Source: Streptomyces sp. CBMA156
GTDB taxonomy: Bacteria > Actinomycetota > Actinomycetes > Streptomycetales > Streptomycetaceae
NCBI RefSeq assembly: GCF_014596515.1
Contig: NZ_MSJQ01000214.1
Location: forward strand, 1 to 64,000
Direction of reading: 5' to 3'
Length of the DNA: 64,000 bases
In this document: piece after piece, positions 32,661-41,697 of the stretch
How the letters are laid out: the number at the start of each line of letters is the position of its first letter
Numbering within the stretch: the stretch's first letter is position 1
Translations under genes and position numbers: made by a program
The notes under the pieces: model-generated
What the model saw: only the letters and a program-made list of their open reading frames with translations
Databases searched by the model: none
Told to the model about the DNA's origin: nothing

Positions 32661-34274
32661 ATGGCACACCAACCCACCACCACCGCCGTCCTCTGCACCG
32701 AGCTGTCGTTCGAGTGGCCCGACGGCAAGCCCGTCCTGGAGGGCTTCCAGCTCGCCGTCGGCACCGGCCGCACCGGCCTGATCGGGCTCAACGGCGCGGG
32801 CAAGTCCACCCTGCTGCGGCTGATCGCCGGCGACCTCACCCCGACCGGCGGCACCGTCCGGGTCGACGGCGAACTCGGCTACCTGCCCCAGGGGCTGACG
32901 CTCGACACCACCCTGAGGGTGGACGAGACGCTCGGCATCCGCGCCGCCCGCGAGGCCCTGCACGCCATCGAGTCCGGCGACACGGAGCAGCGCCACTTCG
33001 ACGCGATCGGCGACGACTGGGACGTCGAGGAGCGCGCCCGCGCCACCCTCGACCGGCTCGGCCTGCACCGCCTCGGCCTCGACCGCACCACCGGCGAACT
33101 CTCCGGCGGCGAGGCGGTGTTGCTGCGGCTGGCCGCCCTGCTGATGGCCCGCCCCGACGTGTTGCTGCTGGACGAGCCCACCAACAACCTCGACCGGGCC
33201 GCCCGCGAGCGGCTCTACGAGACGGTGGCCGACTGGAAGGGCGTGCTGCTGGTCGTCAGCCACGACCGCGAGCTGCTCCGCCGCGTCGACCGGATCGCCG
33301 ACCTCAGGGACGGCGAAGTCACCTGGTACAGCGGCAACTTCGACGCGTACGAACGCGCCGTCGCCACCCGGCAGGAGACGGCCGAGCGGCTGCTGCGCAA
33401 CGCCGAGGCCGATGTCCAGCGCCAGAAGCGGGACCTGGTCGAGGCCCGCACCCGGCTGGAGCGCAGCGCCGTGTACGGCAAGAAGCGCTCGGTCACCCGC
33501 AACGACCCGCACATCTTCGCCGGGATGCTCAAACGCAAGGGCCAGGAGACGGCGGGCCGGCTCCAGGGCATGCACACCGAGCGCCTGGAGGAGGCCAAGG
33601 CACGGCTCAGCGTGGCCGAGGAGGCCGTCCGGGACGACGCCGAGATCCGGATCGACCTGCCGCGCACCGCCGTCCCGGCCGGGCGCACCGTGCTCACCCT
33701 GGACAAGGCCAGGCTGCCGTACGGCACCATCGCCGACCTCGACCTGCGCGGGCCCGAGCGGATCGCCCTGGTCGGCCGCAACGGCGCCGGCAAGACCACC
33801 CTGCTGCGCACCATCGCGGGCGAACTCACCCCGCTGGAAGGAGAGGTCACCACCCCGGTGCCGCTGCGGCACCTCCCGCAGCGGCTCGACCTGCTGGACG
33901 ACGAGCGCTCGGTCGTGGAGAACGTCAAGCTGTTCGCCCCCGGCGCCGGGGACAACGCGGTCCGCGCCCGGCTCGCCCGCTTCCTGTTCCGCGGCGGCGG
34001 GGCCGACCGGCCCGCCGCCACCCTCTCCGGCGGCGAGCGGTTCCGCGCGACGCTGGCCGCCCTGCTGCTGGCCGACCCGCCGCCGCAGCTGCTGCTGCTC
34101 GACGAGCCGACCAACAACCTGGACCTCGCCAGTGTCCGCCAGCTCACCCAGGCGCTGGCCGCCTACCGGGGCGCGCTGATCGTGGCCAGCCACGACCTGC
34201 CGTTCCTGCGGGGGCTGGGCCTCACCCGGTGGCTGGAGCTGGACGGCGCACTGCGGGCGGTGGATCCGATGTAG
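32661..34274 (+). CDS. ABC-F ATPase, probable antibiotic-resistance type
   Basis: The 537-residue soluble protein has two ATPase domains: GLNGAGKST, LSGGE, DEPTNNLD and GRNGAGKTT, LSGGE, DEPTNNLD. The inter-domain linker (about 235-325) is rich in Arg/Glu with HIFAGMLKRKGQETAG in the middle. This build is seen in streptomycete ribosome-protection proteins. The ATG at 32661 follows GGGAGG at five bases. The long leader with a three-codon ORF and alternative stems suggests induction by ribosome-targeting drugs. It is convergent with the S41 protease, with three bases between the stops. Confidence 0.92.
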   Translation: MAHQPTTTAVLCTELSFEWPDGKPVLEGFQLAVGTGRTGLIGLNGAGKSTLLRLIAGDLTPTGGTVRVDGELGYLPQGLTLDTTLRVDETLGIRAAREALHAIESGDTEQRHFDAIGDDWDVEERARATLDRLGLHRLGLDRTTGELSGGEAVLLRLAALLMARPDVLLLDEPTNNLDRAARERLYETVADWKGVLLVVSHDRELLRRVDRIADLRDGEVTWYSGNFDAYERAVATRQETAERLLRNAEADVQRQKRDLVEARTRLERSAVYGKKRSVTRNDPHIFAGMLKRKGQETAGRLQGMHTERLEEAKARLSVAEEAVRDDAEIRIDLPRTAVPAGRTVLTLDKARLPYGTIADLDLRGPERIALVGRNGAGKTTLLRTIAGELTPLEGEVTTPVPLRHLPQRLDLLDDERSVVENVKLFAPGAGDNAVRARLARFLFRGGGADRPAATLSGGERFRATLAALLLADPPPQLLLLDEPTNNLDLASVRQLTQALAAYRGALIVASHDLPFLRGLGLTRWLELDGALRAVDPM

Positions 34275-34277
34275 CGC

Positions 34278-35768
34278 CTACCGCTGCCGGTCCTGGTCGC
34301 CCTGATCACCCTGGGCGTCCTGGCCGGCCTGCTCGCCCTGATCACCCTGGGCGTTCCGGTCGCCCCGGGCGTCCTCGGCGAGCATCCGGCGGGCCGTGCT
34401 CAGGGCCGAGTCCCTGAGCGCGGCCAGCTCGTCGGCGGTGAACACCGGGGTGCGGACGTCCGGCGGGATGCCCGGGCCGTCGAAGGTGCTGCCGTCCCTG
34501 GTGAGGTACTTCTCGTTCGGCAGGACGGCCAGGAAGTCCGGCGAGAGCGTCTTGATCATGATGTCGGAGAAGACGCCCTGGGTGTTCTCGCCGACCCGGA
34601 GCACCCGCGGCGATCGGCCCGTCATGGCCTGGGTGAAGGTCTCCGCCGCGCTGGTGGAGACCGAGGAGGTGAGCACCGCGACCGGCCCGGTGAAGCGCGC
34701 ACCCGCCGAGGGCCGGACGGTGATCGGCTGGGGCCGGGTGAACTTCGTCGGGTCGGCGGGGTCGTTGCGCGCCACCTTCCGGTAGGCGACGTACGGGCGG
34801 TCGGTGAGCCGGGCGGCGATCTGCAACCCGAGCGCGTCCGAGCCGCCGCCGTTCAGCCGCACGTCGACGACCAGGCCGGTGAGCCGGTCCGGCCCGGCCA
34901 GCAGGGCGTCCAGCGCCCGGTCCAGTTCGTCGACCTGGCTCCGGAAGTCGCCGTCGGTGTAGTCGTTGAAGCTGCTCACCCGGAAGTAGCCGACGCCGTC
35001 GGGCAGTCGGCCGACGCCGAGCCGGCCGTCGGCGAAGAGCCGCTCGGGGCCGGTGAGCTGGGCTGCCGAGGCCTGCCGGGCCCGCGCGGTCTGCTCCTCG
35101 GTGAGCACCGTCGATCCCGGTCGCTGCCCGCTGAAGACCTCCCTGGCATGCCCGTCGACCACCCGGCCCAGCCCGGTGTGCGCGTCGCCGAGCGGGCGGA
35201 GCATGTCCGTGAAGACGGCCTGCAACTGGTCGGCGGTCGTCGTCGCGGTGATCGTGCGCCGCTTCTCGTCCCGGACGGCGTGCCAGTCGATGCCCTTGGC
35301 GGCGAAGAAGGGGTAGTTCTCCTCGAAGTTCTCCCAGAACCGGTCGAAGACCGCGAGCGGGTCGTTCGGGGCGGGCCCGGCGCACAGCGGCGGCAGGGCG
35401 TCCAGGCGGTTGAGCGTCTTGCCGCCGAGCCCGCCCTCCTCGTGTTCCACGGCCCGGTTCCGGCCCTTGGGGGTGAGCGTCAGGCCGAGGTTGCCCACGC
35501 TGTACCGGATGGTGCCGTCCGGGCCGGGCGCCCCGGTCCGCGTCCCGGTGATCCACCCCGGTACGCAGCCGTGCGCGGTCACGTCGAAGGTGGTCAGCCG
35601 GTCACCGGAGACCGCGATCAACAGTCCGTAGCCGTCCGTCCGCCAGAACCCGTCCAGCCGGCTCGCCCGTTCCCCCTGGGCGGCGGCCGCCCCCGGCGCC
35701 GCCAGCCCCACCGCCGTCGCGAGCGCCACCGCCGCGGCCGCCGCCCTGCCCATGTTCCTGCGTGTCAT
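34278..35768 (-). CDS. Exported S41-family (tail-specific) protease
   Basis: The 496-residue precursor has a signal peptide (about 1-30), an N-terminal beta region, and an S41 core: GYFRVSSFNDY, LVVDVRLNGGGSDALG, and the nucleophile Ser in SSVSTSAAETFTQAM. It resembles tricorn-core/retinol-binding-like C-terminal proteases. The last about 25 residues are a Gln/Asp/Gly low-complexity tail encoded by imperfect 36-39-base repeats (34285-34370). The upstream intergenic 35769-36047 shows no clear gene. Confidence 0.88.
   Translation of the reverse strand: MTRRNMGRAAAAAVALATAVGLAAPGAAAAQGERASRLDGFWRTDGYGLLIAVSGDRLTTFDVTAHGCVPGWITGTRTGAPGPDGTIRYSVGNLGLTLTPKGRNRAVEHEEGGLGGKTLNRLDALPPLCAGPAPNDPLAVFDRFWENFEENYPFFAAKGIDWHAVRDEKRRTITATTTADQLQAVFTDMLRPLGDAHTGLGRVVDGHAREVFSGQRPGSTVLTEEQTARARQASAAQLTGPERLFADGRLGVGRLPDGVGYFRVSSFNDYTDGDFRSQVDELDRALDALLAGPDRLTGLVVDVRLNGGGSDALGLQIAARLTDRPYVAYRKVARNDPADPTKFTRPQPITVRPSAGARFTGPVAVLTSSVSTSAAETFTQAMTGRSPRVLRVGENTQGVFSDIMIKTLSPDFLAVLPNEKYLTRDGSTFDGPGIPPDVRTPVFTADELAALRDSALSTARRMLAEDARGDRNAQGDQGEQAGQDAQGDQGDQDRQR
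34285..34370. repeat. Short imperfect direct repeat in the S41 protease 3' end
   Basis: CGCCCTGATCACCCTGGGCGT occurs at about 34299 and again at about 34335. It encodes the GDQGEQAGQDAQGDQ tail of the protease. Such repeats expand by slippage, so the tail length may vary between strains. Confidence 0.6.
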
Positions 35769-36047
35769 CTCCGGCCTCCGCCGAACCCCGGTCTCCCCCG
35801 CGGAACCCCTCCGCCACCGCTGCCGTCGACGCTACGGCCGGCCCCGGCGCCCGGGCGTCATCCGCCGAGCCGCACCCGTTTACTCCTCCGGGCGCATCGG
35901 AGCCGGGCGGAATGGTCCCCGGCGGTCTAGACAGCGACCGTTTTGACTGCCGGTGGAAATCCGCCGTCCGCGGGCCCAACTGCCTTTGACTCCGTGGTCA
36001 TTGCGATCTGCTCCGCGTGGGTCTGTTCCGGACCGGTCCCCGCCGGG

Positions 36048-36704
36048 TCAGGCCCGGGTGGCGGTCGTCGGCCGGAGCCTGTCCGCGATGCGCGTCCCGA
36101 GCCGGTCCAGCCCGACGACGAGCGCGGCGAGCACCACGAACTCGACGGTCAGCAGGGCGATCTGGCCCCAGACGTAGCCGTAGCCCTCGGTGGTCGGGTC
36201 GAAGAAGAAGTAGGGGTAGGGCAGCGGGTAGTCGTCGAACAGGGCGTTGCGGGTGAGCACGATCGCGGCGTAGCCGAGCGGGAAGGCCAGCCAGAGCGGG
36301 ATGTCCTTCCAGGCCGCGGCGTTGCGCGGCTTGAGCACCAGCCAGTCGGCGATCACCATCACCGGCGTCACGTAGTGCAGGAAGAAGGACGACCAGTGCG
36401 CCAGCCTGTCCGGCCCGCTGACCAGCCCGGGCAGCGGGTTGGCGCCGTGTTCGAGCAGGACGTGCGAGACCAGCCCGGTGATCAGGATGTACAGCGTGGC
36501 GGCGCCGCGCAGCCGGGGCGCGGGCGCGTCCACGGTGCCGCGCTTGGTCATCCAGTACACCGCGCCGATGAAGTAGCCGAACACGATCACGTTGCTCTGC
36601 ACGGTGAAGTACACCAGCGGCGCGGTTCCGAGCGTCAGGCCGAGGCCCGCCGAGAGCACGATCCCCATGCGCCACCACAGCGCGGGGCGGGTCCGGACAG
36701 TCAT
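36048..36704 (-). CDS. Pr6Pr-family integral membrane protein
   Basis: The 218-residue protein has six hydrophobic segments with the Pr6Pr pattern: FTVQSNVIVFGYF in the second, GLVSHVLLEHGANPLPG after the third, LAHWSSFFLHYVTPVMVIADWLV, and PYFFFDPTTEGYGYVWGQ before the last. Related proteins are FAR-17a/AIG1-like; bacterial members have no assigned function. It starts at the ATG at 36704. Confidence 0.85.
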   Translation of the reverse strand: MTVRTRPALWWRMGIVLSAGLGLTLGTAPLVYFTVQSNVIVFGYFIGAVYWMTKRGTVDAPAPRLRGAATLYILITGLVSHVLLEHGANPLPGLVSGPDRLAHWSSFFLHYVTPVMVIADWLVLKPRNAAAWKDIPLWLAFPLGYAAIVLTRNALFDDYPLPYPYFFFDPTTEGYGYVWGQIALLTVEFVVLAALVVGLDRLGTRIADRLRPTTATRA

Positions 36705-36843
36705 GCGGCCACCAGTTCTTTCCAGGCGATACGGGAGGTATCGGACGTCGGGGGAAAGACCGCACTCTACTCGCTGGTTCCGGCCGGACGGGAATCCGTG
36801 TTCGACGCCCGGGTCCCGTCCGCCCCCGGACCCGGGTGGGGCG

Positions 36844-37596
36844 TCAGCCCGGCAGCACGAAGCCCGACTCGTAGGCCGCGATGACCGCCTGGGTGCGGTC
36901 CCGCGCGCCCAGCTTGGCCAGCACGCTGCCGACGTGGGTCTTCACCGTCTCCTGGCTCACCACCAGTTCCCGGGCGATCTCACCGTTGTTGAGCCCGGTG
37001 GCCATCAGCCGCAGCACCTGCCCCTCCCGCTCGGTCAGCCGCCCGATCGGTCCCCGCTCCGCCGGCCCGGCCCCCCGCCGCCGGTCCGCGCCGTGACGCA
37101 GCGCCAGTTCGCGGACGGCCGCCGGGAAGAGCAGCGAGTCCCCGCGCGCGACCAGCCGGACCGCCTGCACCATCTCCTCCGCCCGGGCCCGCTTCAGCAG
37201 GAACCCGGCGGCGCCCGCGCGCAGCGCGTCGTACACGTAGTCGTCGTGCTCGAAGGTGGTGACCACCAGGATGCGCGGCGGCGGGGTCATCCCGCCGACC
37301 AGCTGCTCGGTGGCCCTGATGCCGTCGATGCCGGGCATCCGGACGTCCATCAGCACCACGTCCGGGCGCAGTTCGCGCACCAGCGGGACGACCTCGGCAC
37401 CGTCGGCGGCCTCGCCGACCACGGTGAGGTCCGGTTCGCTGTCGACCACCACCCGCAGGCCGAGGCGGACCAGCCGCTCGTCGTCCGCGATCACCACCCG
37501 GATGCGGTCGGCGCCCCGGGCCGCACCGTCGTTCACGTCCCCGTTCACGTCCCCGTCCATGCCCTCGTCCGCGCGCACGTTCCCGCCCTGGTTCAC
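36844..37596 (-). CDS. NarL/LuxR-family response regulator of the membrane operon
   Basis: The 250-residue regulator has a receiver domain with the DD pocket (VVIADDERLV), the phospho-Asp in VLMDVRMPG and Lys in GFLLKRA, then a LuxR DNA-binding domain (LTEREGQVLRLMATGLNNGEIA). The GTG at 37596 is supported by GGGAGG at six bases and by its GTGA overlap with the kinase stop; an ATG at 37560 is possible. An N-terminal repetitive Asp/Gly/Asn tail (about 1-30) is unusual. Confidence 0.94.
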   Translation of the reverse strand: MNQGGNVRADEGMDGDVNGDVNDGAARGADRIRVVIADDERLVRLGLRVVVDSEPDLTVVGEAADGAEVVPLVRELRPDVVLMDVRMPGIDGIRATEQLVGGMTPPPRILVVTTFEHDDYVYDALRAGAAGFLLKRARAEEMVQAVRLVARGDSLLFPAAVRELALRHGADRRRGAGPAERGPIGRLTEREGQVLRLMATGLNNGEIARELVVSQETVKTHVGSVLAKLGARDRTQAVIAAYESGFVLPG

Positions 37597-38891
37597 GTCG
37601 TCCCTCCCACCGGCAGCCAGACGGCCAGCCGCCACGTCGTTCCGTCCTCGTCCGGCCCCGCGGTGCTGCCGCCGTGCAGGGCCGCGGCCCGTTCCCTGAT
37701 CCCGCGCAGCCCGCGCCCGCCGCCGGGCCGGCTCGGACGGGCGGCGCCCAGCGGGTTGGCCAGCTCGATCTCCAGCCGGCCGTCGGCCAGCCCGACCCGC
37801 AGTCCGGCCCGGGCGAACCCGGCGTGCCGCAGCACGTTGGTCAGGCCCTCCTGCACGATCCGGTACGCCTCGCGGGAGACCGGCTCGGGCAGGCCGGCCA
37901 GCCCGGGCGCCAGCTCGGCGTCCACCACCACTCCGGCGCGGCCGAGCTGGCGCAGCAGGTCGTCCAGTCCCGCGAGGGTGGGGCCGGCCAGGCCGGCGGC
38001 CTCCGGGTCCTCCTCGCGCAGCAGCCCCAGCACGGCGTCCAGTTCGGCGACGGCCGCCCGGGCGGTCTCCTCGATCGCCGCCAGCGCCTCGGCGGCGAAG
38101 TCCGGGTTGCTGCGCAGCACCCGGGCGGCGGCCGAGGCCTGGATGCCGACCGCGCTGAGCGCGTGCCCGACCGAGTCGTGCAGCTCGCGGGCCAGCCGGT
38201 TGCGCTGGGCGAGCACGGTGGCCCGGCGCTCGGCGGCGGCCACCCGCTCCTCCGGCGTCGGGCCGAGCAGGGCGGGTGCCCAGCGGGCGAGCAGCGCTCC
38301 GCAGACCGCGTTGGTGCCGACGATCAGCAGCAGCACCCCGAGGCCGAGGACCGGGCCGAGGGCCGGTACGGAGGGGAGGTGCCGCTCCCACATCCGGACG
38401 AACTCCTCGGTCCCCGAGAAGCCGAGGATCAGCACCACCGCGAACGGCGTGCCGGCCAGCGTCATCCCGGCGACCACCCCGCCGAACACGACGTGCAGCA
38501 CGTACCAGAGCGCGGTGCGCCACCGGGCAGCCCAGGAGCGGGCCGGTCCGGTGGCCAGCTCCTCCGGCCGGGCCACCGAACACAGCGCCCGCGCCGTCGC
38601 GCCCTCCAGCCCCCGCACCACCGGCACCAGCGCGGTGACGGCGGCCATCGGCACCGAGGTGAGCAACGACAGGACGTACAGCAGCAGTTTGCGGGCGGGG
38701 GACTGGTCCGGGTTGAGCGCCCCGAACAGCACCACCGACAGCATCCAGTACGGCATCAGCAGCGCGCCGCCCAGCACCAGGTGCACCCAGCGCAGCCGGG
38801 CCCGCCGCCCGACCGCCGCCCCCGCGGTGCGCCGCAGGCGGCCGCTCACTTCCGCGGTGCGCCGCAAGCGCCCGTTCACCCCCGTGATCAC
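37593..38891 (-). CDS. Histidine kinase (HisKA_3) with six-helix membrane domain
   Basis: The 432-residue kinase has an Arg-rich start, about five to six hydrophobic segments (about 35-185), a phosphorylation helix with His in ARELHDSVGHALS, and a HATPase domain (EGLTNVLRHAG, then GRGLRGIRERAAAL). The GTG at 38891 shares bases with the upstream gene stop (GTGA), and its own stop overlaps the regulator start in the same way. The three genes are therefore a tightly coupled operon. Confidence 0.93.
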   Translation of the reverse strand: MITGVNGRLRRTAEVSGRLRRTAGAAVGRRARLRWVHLVLGGALLMPYWMLSVVLFGALNPDQSPARKLLLYVLSLLTSVPMAAVTALVPVVRGLEGATARALCSVARPEELATGPARSWAARWRTALWYVLHVVFGGVVAGMTLAGTPFAVVLILGFSGTEEFVRMWERHLPSVPALGPVLGLGVLLLIVGTNAVCGALLARWAPALLGPTPEERVAAAERRATVLAQRNRLARELHDSVGHALSAVGIQASAAARVLRSNPDFAAEALAAIEETARAAVAELDAVLGLLREEDPEAAGLAGPTLAGLDDLLRQLGRAGVVVDAELAPGLAGLPEPVSREAYRIVQEGLTNVLRHAGFARAGLRVGLADGRLEIELANPLGAARPSRPGGGRGLRGIRERAAALHGGSTAGPDEDGTTWRLAVWLPVGGTT

Positions 38892-39865
38892 CCGCGCGAC
38901 TCTACGGCAGCGGCCGGCCGGAGGCCGCCCCGTTCGGTCAGCGCGATCGCTCCGACCGCCAGGACCAGCACCGCCGCCACCACCTGGGCGGTCTGCACCA
39001 GGGGCGTCAGCCCGGGCACCGCCATCCGCAGTTCGGTCACCCGGGTCGTCGTCGCCCCGAAGGCCACCAACTGCCAGCCGCCCCAGCCGAACAGCGAGCC
39101 GGCCGCCGTCCAGACCACCAGCAGCGGCACCAGCAGCCGGCGCCCCGGACGGATCCGGAAGACCAGGACCAGCAGCGCCGCCACCGCGGCCACGGCCATC
39201 ACCGCGGTCACCCCGTTCATCACCGCCACGCCCCGGTTCCGGTCCTCCGCCATGACCTGCGGCAGCCCGGCGGTGCCGCCGAGCGCCCAGTAGGCCCGGC
39301 CCGCCGCGACGCCCGCGGCGAGCAGCGCGGCGACGCAGGCGAGGACGCGTTGCACGGTCAGGGTGGGGGAGCCGGGCAGGTCGCCGATCCGCTCCCGCAG
39401 CAGCCCGGCCCAGCGCCGGCGGGCGTACAGGGCGAAGGCGGTGAGCAGCGCCAGGCCCTGGACGGCGAAGCCGCCGTACACGACGAGGAAGACCCAGCCG
39501 CCGAGGCCCTTGTCCTCCGGGTCGGCGGGCTCCGGGCCGAGCACCAGGAGGCTCAGCAGGTACAGCGGCAGCGCGACCAGGATCGTGCCGAGCAGCCCGG
39601 TCGCCACCCACATCGGGAACGCCACCAGCCCGGCGGGCGCCCGCCGCCCCCACGGCCGGACGAACGCCAGCGCCAGCGCCACGGCGATCGCGTCCATGCC
39701 GAAGGTCAGCAGGTTGAGCAGCCACAGCCGGTCCATCGCGCCGGGATCGTCCACCCCCACCGGGTGTCCGGTCAGCCAGAGCAGCTTCAGCGTCAGGTAC
39801 GGCACGGTCGCCGCCACCGCTGTCCAGGCCGCCCCGGCCCGCACCACGTTCTCGTTGATTCCCAT
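38888..39865 (-). CDS. Multi-pass membrane protein coupled to a two-component system
   Basis: The 325-residue protein has about eight hydrophobic segments and no recognised motif except short Trp-rich turns (GLGGWVFLVVYGGFAVQG). It is first in an operon with a sensor kinase and its response regulator, overlapping the kinase start by four bases. This arrangement suggests it is an accessory sensor or the signal-sensing subunit, but no biochemical role can be read. Confidence 0.8.
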   Translation of the reverse strand: MGINENVVRAGAAWTAVAATVPYLTLKLLWLTGHPVGVDDPGAMDRLWLLNLLTFGMDAIAVALALAFVRPWGRRAPAGLVAFPMWVATGLLGTILVALPLYLLSLLVLGPEPADPEDKGLGGWVFLVVYGGFAVQGLALLTAFALYARRRWAGLLRERIGDLPGSPTLTVQRVLACVAALLAAGVAAGRAYWALGGTAGLPQVMAEDRNRGVAVMNGVTAVMAVAAVAALLVLVFRIRPGRRLLVPLLVVWTAAGSLFGWGGWQLVAFGATTTRVTELRMAVPGLTPLVQTAQVVAAVLVLAVGAIALTERGGLRPAAAVESRG

Positions 39866-39946
39866 GCCCCCACGGTCCCGTGGGGGCCCGCCCCGGGGCC
39901 TCCGTCCGGGGCGCGATCCCCCTCCCCCGGGCGGGGGATCTCCGGC

Positions 39947-40498
39947 TCAGACCGACGCGGCGACCGGAGCCGTCCGGTGGATCACCCGGTCCTCCTCGTC
40001 GGTGCGGCCGTCCGGGTCGGCGACCAGCCCGAGCCGCTCGGCGAGCCGGCGCGAGGGCAGGTTGTCGGCCCGGATCAGGGCGATCACCGGGATGCCGGGG
40101 AAGCGCGGCAGTGCCTCGGCCATCGACGCCCTGGCCGCCTCCGCCGCATACCCGAGGCCCCAGGCGGACGGCCGGAACCGGTAGTAGAGGTTGAACACCC
40201 GCTCCCCGTCCAGCGTGTGCAGGTACAGCCCGGCGAACCCGATGACCGTCCCCGGGTCCTCCCTGGTGGCGACGGCGCAGTACCCCACCCCGTCCCGCAC
40301 CCAGTCGGCGACGAACCCGTCCAGCATCTCCCGGCTCGCTGCCCGGTCCCGGTGCGGCCCGTGGGGGTTGTACCGGTTGGTCTCCGGATCGCCGTGGATC
40401 GCGAACACCGCCTCCAGGTCGCCCTCCTGCGGCCGCGTCAGCACGAGGCGTTCGGAGACGGCGACGGTCGTGCGGGAGGTGTGGTCGGTGGTGGTCAT
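39947..40498 (-). CDS. GNAT N-acetyltransferase
   Basis: The 183-residue RimJ/RimL-like enzyme has RLVLTRPQEGDLEAVFAIHGDPETNRYNP, then IGFAGLYL, and the acetyl-CoA loop SAWGLGYAAEAARASMAEAL with a W-G-L-G-Y-A variant. The C-terminal NLPSRRLAERLGLV is intact. The ATG at 40498 lies just downstream of a strong dyad, so it is probably controlled by an unlinked repressor. Confidence 0.87.
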   Translation of the reverse strand: MTTTDHTSRTTVAVSERLVLTRPQEGDLEAVFAIHGDPETNRYNPHGPHRDRAASREMLDGFVADWVRDGVGYCAVATREDPGTVIGFAGLYLHTLDGERVFNLYYRFRPSAWGLGYAAEAARASMAEALPRFPGIPVIALIRADNLPSRRLAERLGLVADPDGRTDEEDRVIHRTAPVAASV

Positions 40499-40518
40499 GG
40501 CGCGTCCCGTGTCCCGAG

Positions 40519-40547
40519 TAATAGGTCTATCGCAAGATAGACTATTA
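40519..40547. promoter_or_regulatory. AT-rich dyad upstream of the GNAT gene
   Basis: TAATAGGTCTATC (40519-40531), a GCAA loop, and GATAGACTATTA (40536-40547) form a 12-bp inverted repeat with a single bulged base. It is strikingly AT-rich for this genome and is placed 21 bases before the start. It resembles PadR or TetR operators; the cognate regulator is not in the window. Confidence 0.75.
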
Positions 40548-40586
40548 CCCGGTTGGCCGCCCGCCCATTTCCGACCGCACCGGGCC

Positions 40587-41663
40587 CTACAGGATCGGCT
40601 CGCAGCCGATCGCCTTGCCGCCGGCGGTGAGGAACTGGCGCACCAGGTCCTTCTGGTCGGGGAAGAGGAAGGGCTTCTCAAGGCCTTCGGTGATCCCGCC
40701 GGTGATGGTGAAGAAGACGTCCTTGCCCTGGCAGGTGGTGACGAGCGTTCCTCCGGCCACCCACTGGGCCCGTCCGAGATCGGACGTCCTCTTGCCGTCC
40801 TTCTGCGCCAAGGCGGTGGTCCGGGGCTCGGTGGTGATCGCGAATTCCTGTACCCGGCTGTCGTGTCGAGGATCCCCGCCGACCGTGCACGACCAGACCG
40901 GGGCGGTCGCGGTGGTGACCTGTTGCGGCATCCGCCACTGGGCGTCGGGGTTCTTCACGGGTGCGAATCCGGGCAGACCGCAGAGGTTGGCCCAGTCCGG
41001 GTTCGTCTCGGCGCCCTTCTCCGACAGGTTCATCGGTGCTGGGAGTGCCCCGTTCCCGCACCCCCGTGCCTTGGCGAGGCCATTGGCGAAGGCCACGGCC
41101 AGTCGGGCCCTGGTCTCGTCATGGCCCGCTTCGCCGGTGCGCACCTCGGCGCGCACGCCCTTTTCGCACCCCTCAGGGAGCACCGCCCACGCGGCGCCGG
41201 GGGTCACCGAGCCGGCCGAGCCGCCGGAGAACAGCCGGGCATCCGGAGCGGCCAGCTCGCCCGGGCCGTAATCGGAGTCGCGGACGACGGTGAACCGCAC
41301 GGTCTTCCCGGACTTCTCGAACACACCGGAGCTGACCGTGGCGGTGCAACTGTTCCCGGTGGAGTTCGAGGTGGCCGAGTAGCCCCTCGTGGCCTCACTG
41401 ATCCGCCCGGATCCCAGAAGCTCGTGCAGCTGGTCCGCCGTGGCGGCCCCGTCGCACACGCTGTCAGGACCGCCGAGGTTCGTCAGCCGGTACGCCGCGA
41501 ACCACGCCGCCCCGACCGGAACGAGCGAGATCGCCAGCACCACCGCCGTTGCCCGCAGCCGCAGTTTCCGAGTGGTGAACCCCCGCCGGTCGAGCGCCGT
41601 GTCGACCCGTCCCGTGAGGCCTTTGGGGGCCCTGTCCCCGCCTTCGTTCCCCATCGTGTGCAT
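40587..41663 (-). CDS. Membrane-anchored extracellular protein, paralogue B of the surface cassette
   Basis: The 358-residue protein has a basic cytoplasmic tail (LDRRGFTTRKLRLR), one membrane helix (about 38-60) and a large outer part with several conserved Cys (DSVCDGAA, SCTATVSSG, PEGCEKGV, GCGNG, NLCGLPGF, WSCTVGG, TTCQGK, and the ending AIGCEPIL). It is a tandem paralogue of the gene at 41698. I do not know the family. The pattern of Cys pairs implies a disulphide-stabilised surface domain. It is the last of a four-gene operon. Confidence 0.8.
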   Translation of the reverse strand: MHTMGNEGGDRAPKGLTGRVDTALDRRGFTTRKLRLRATAVVLAISLVPVGAAWFAAYRLTNLGGPDSVCDGAATADQLHELLGSGRISEATRGYSATSNSTGNSCTATVSSGVFEKSGKTVRFTVVRDSDYGPGELAAPDARLFSGGSAGSVTPGAAWAVLPEGCEKGVRAEVRTGEAGHDETRARLAVAFANGLAKARGCGNGALPAPMNLSEKGAETNPDWANLCGLPGFAPVKNPDAQWRMPQQVTTATAPVWSCTVGGDPRHDSRVQEFAITTEPRTTALAQKDGKRTSDLGRAQWVAGGTLVTTCQGKDVFFTITGGITEGLEKPFLFPDQKDLVRQFLTAGGKAIGCEPIL

Positions 41664-41697
41664 GCTTCCTCGTTGGCTGTGCTGTCGGTCGGACCGG

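Noticed and set aside
35769..36047. Small gene between the S41 protease and Pr6Pr protein
   Set aside because: Short frames on the plus strand have no ribosome site and Pro/Arg-rich composition; nothing is supported.
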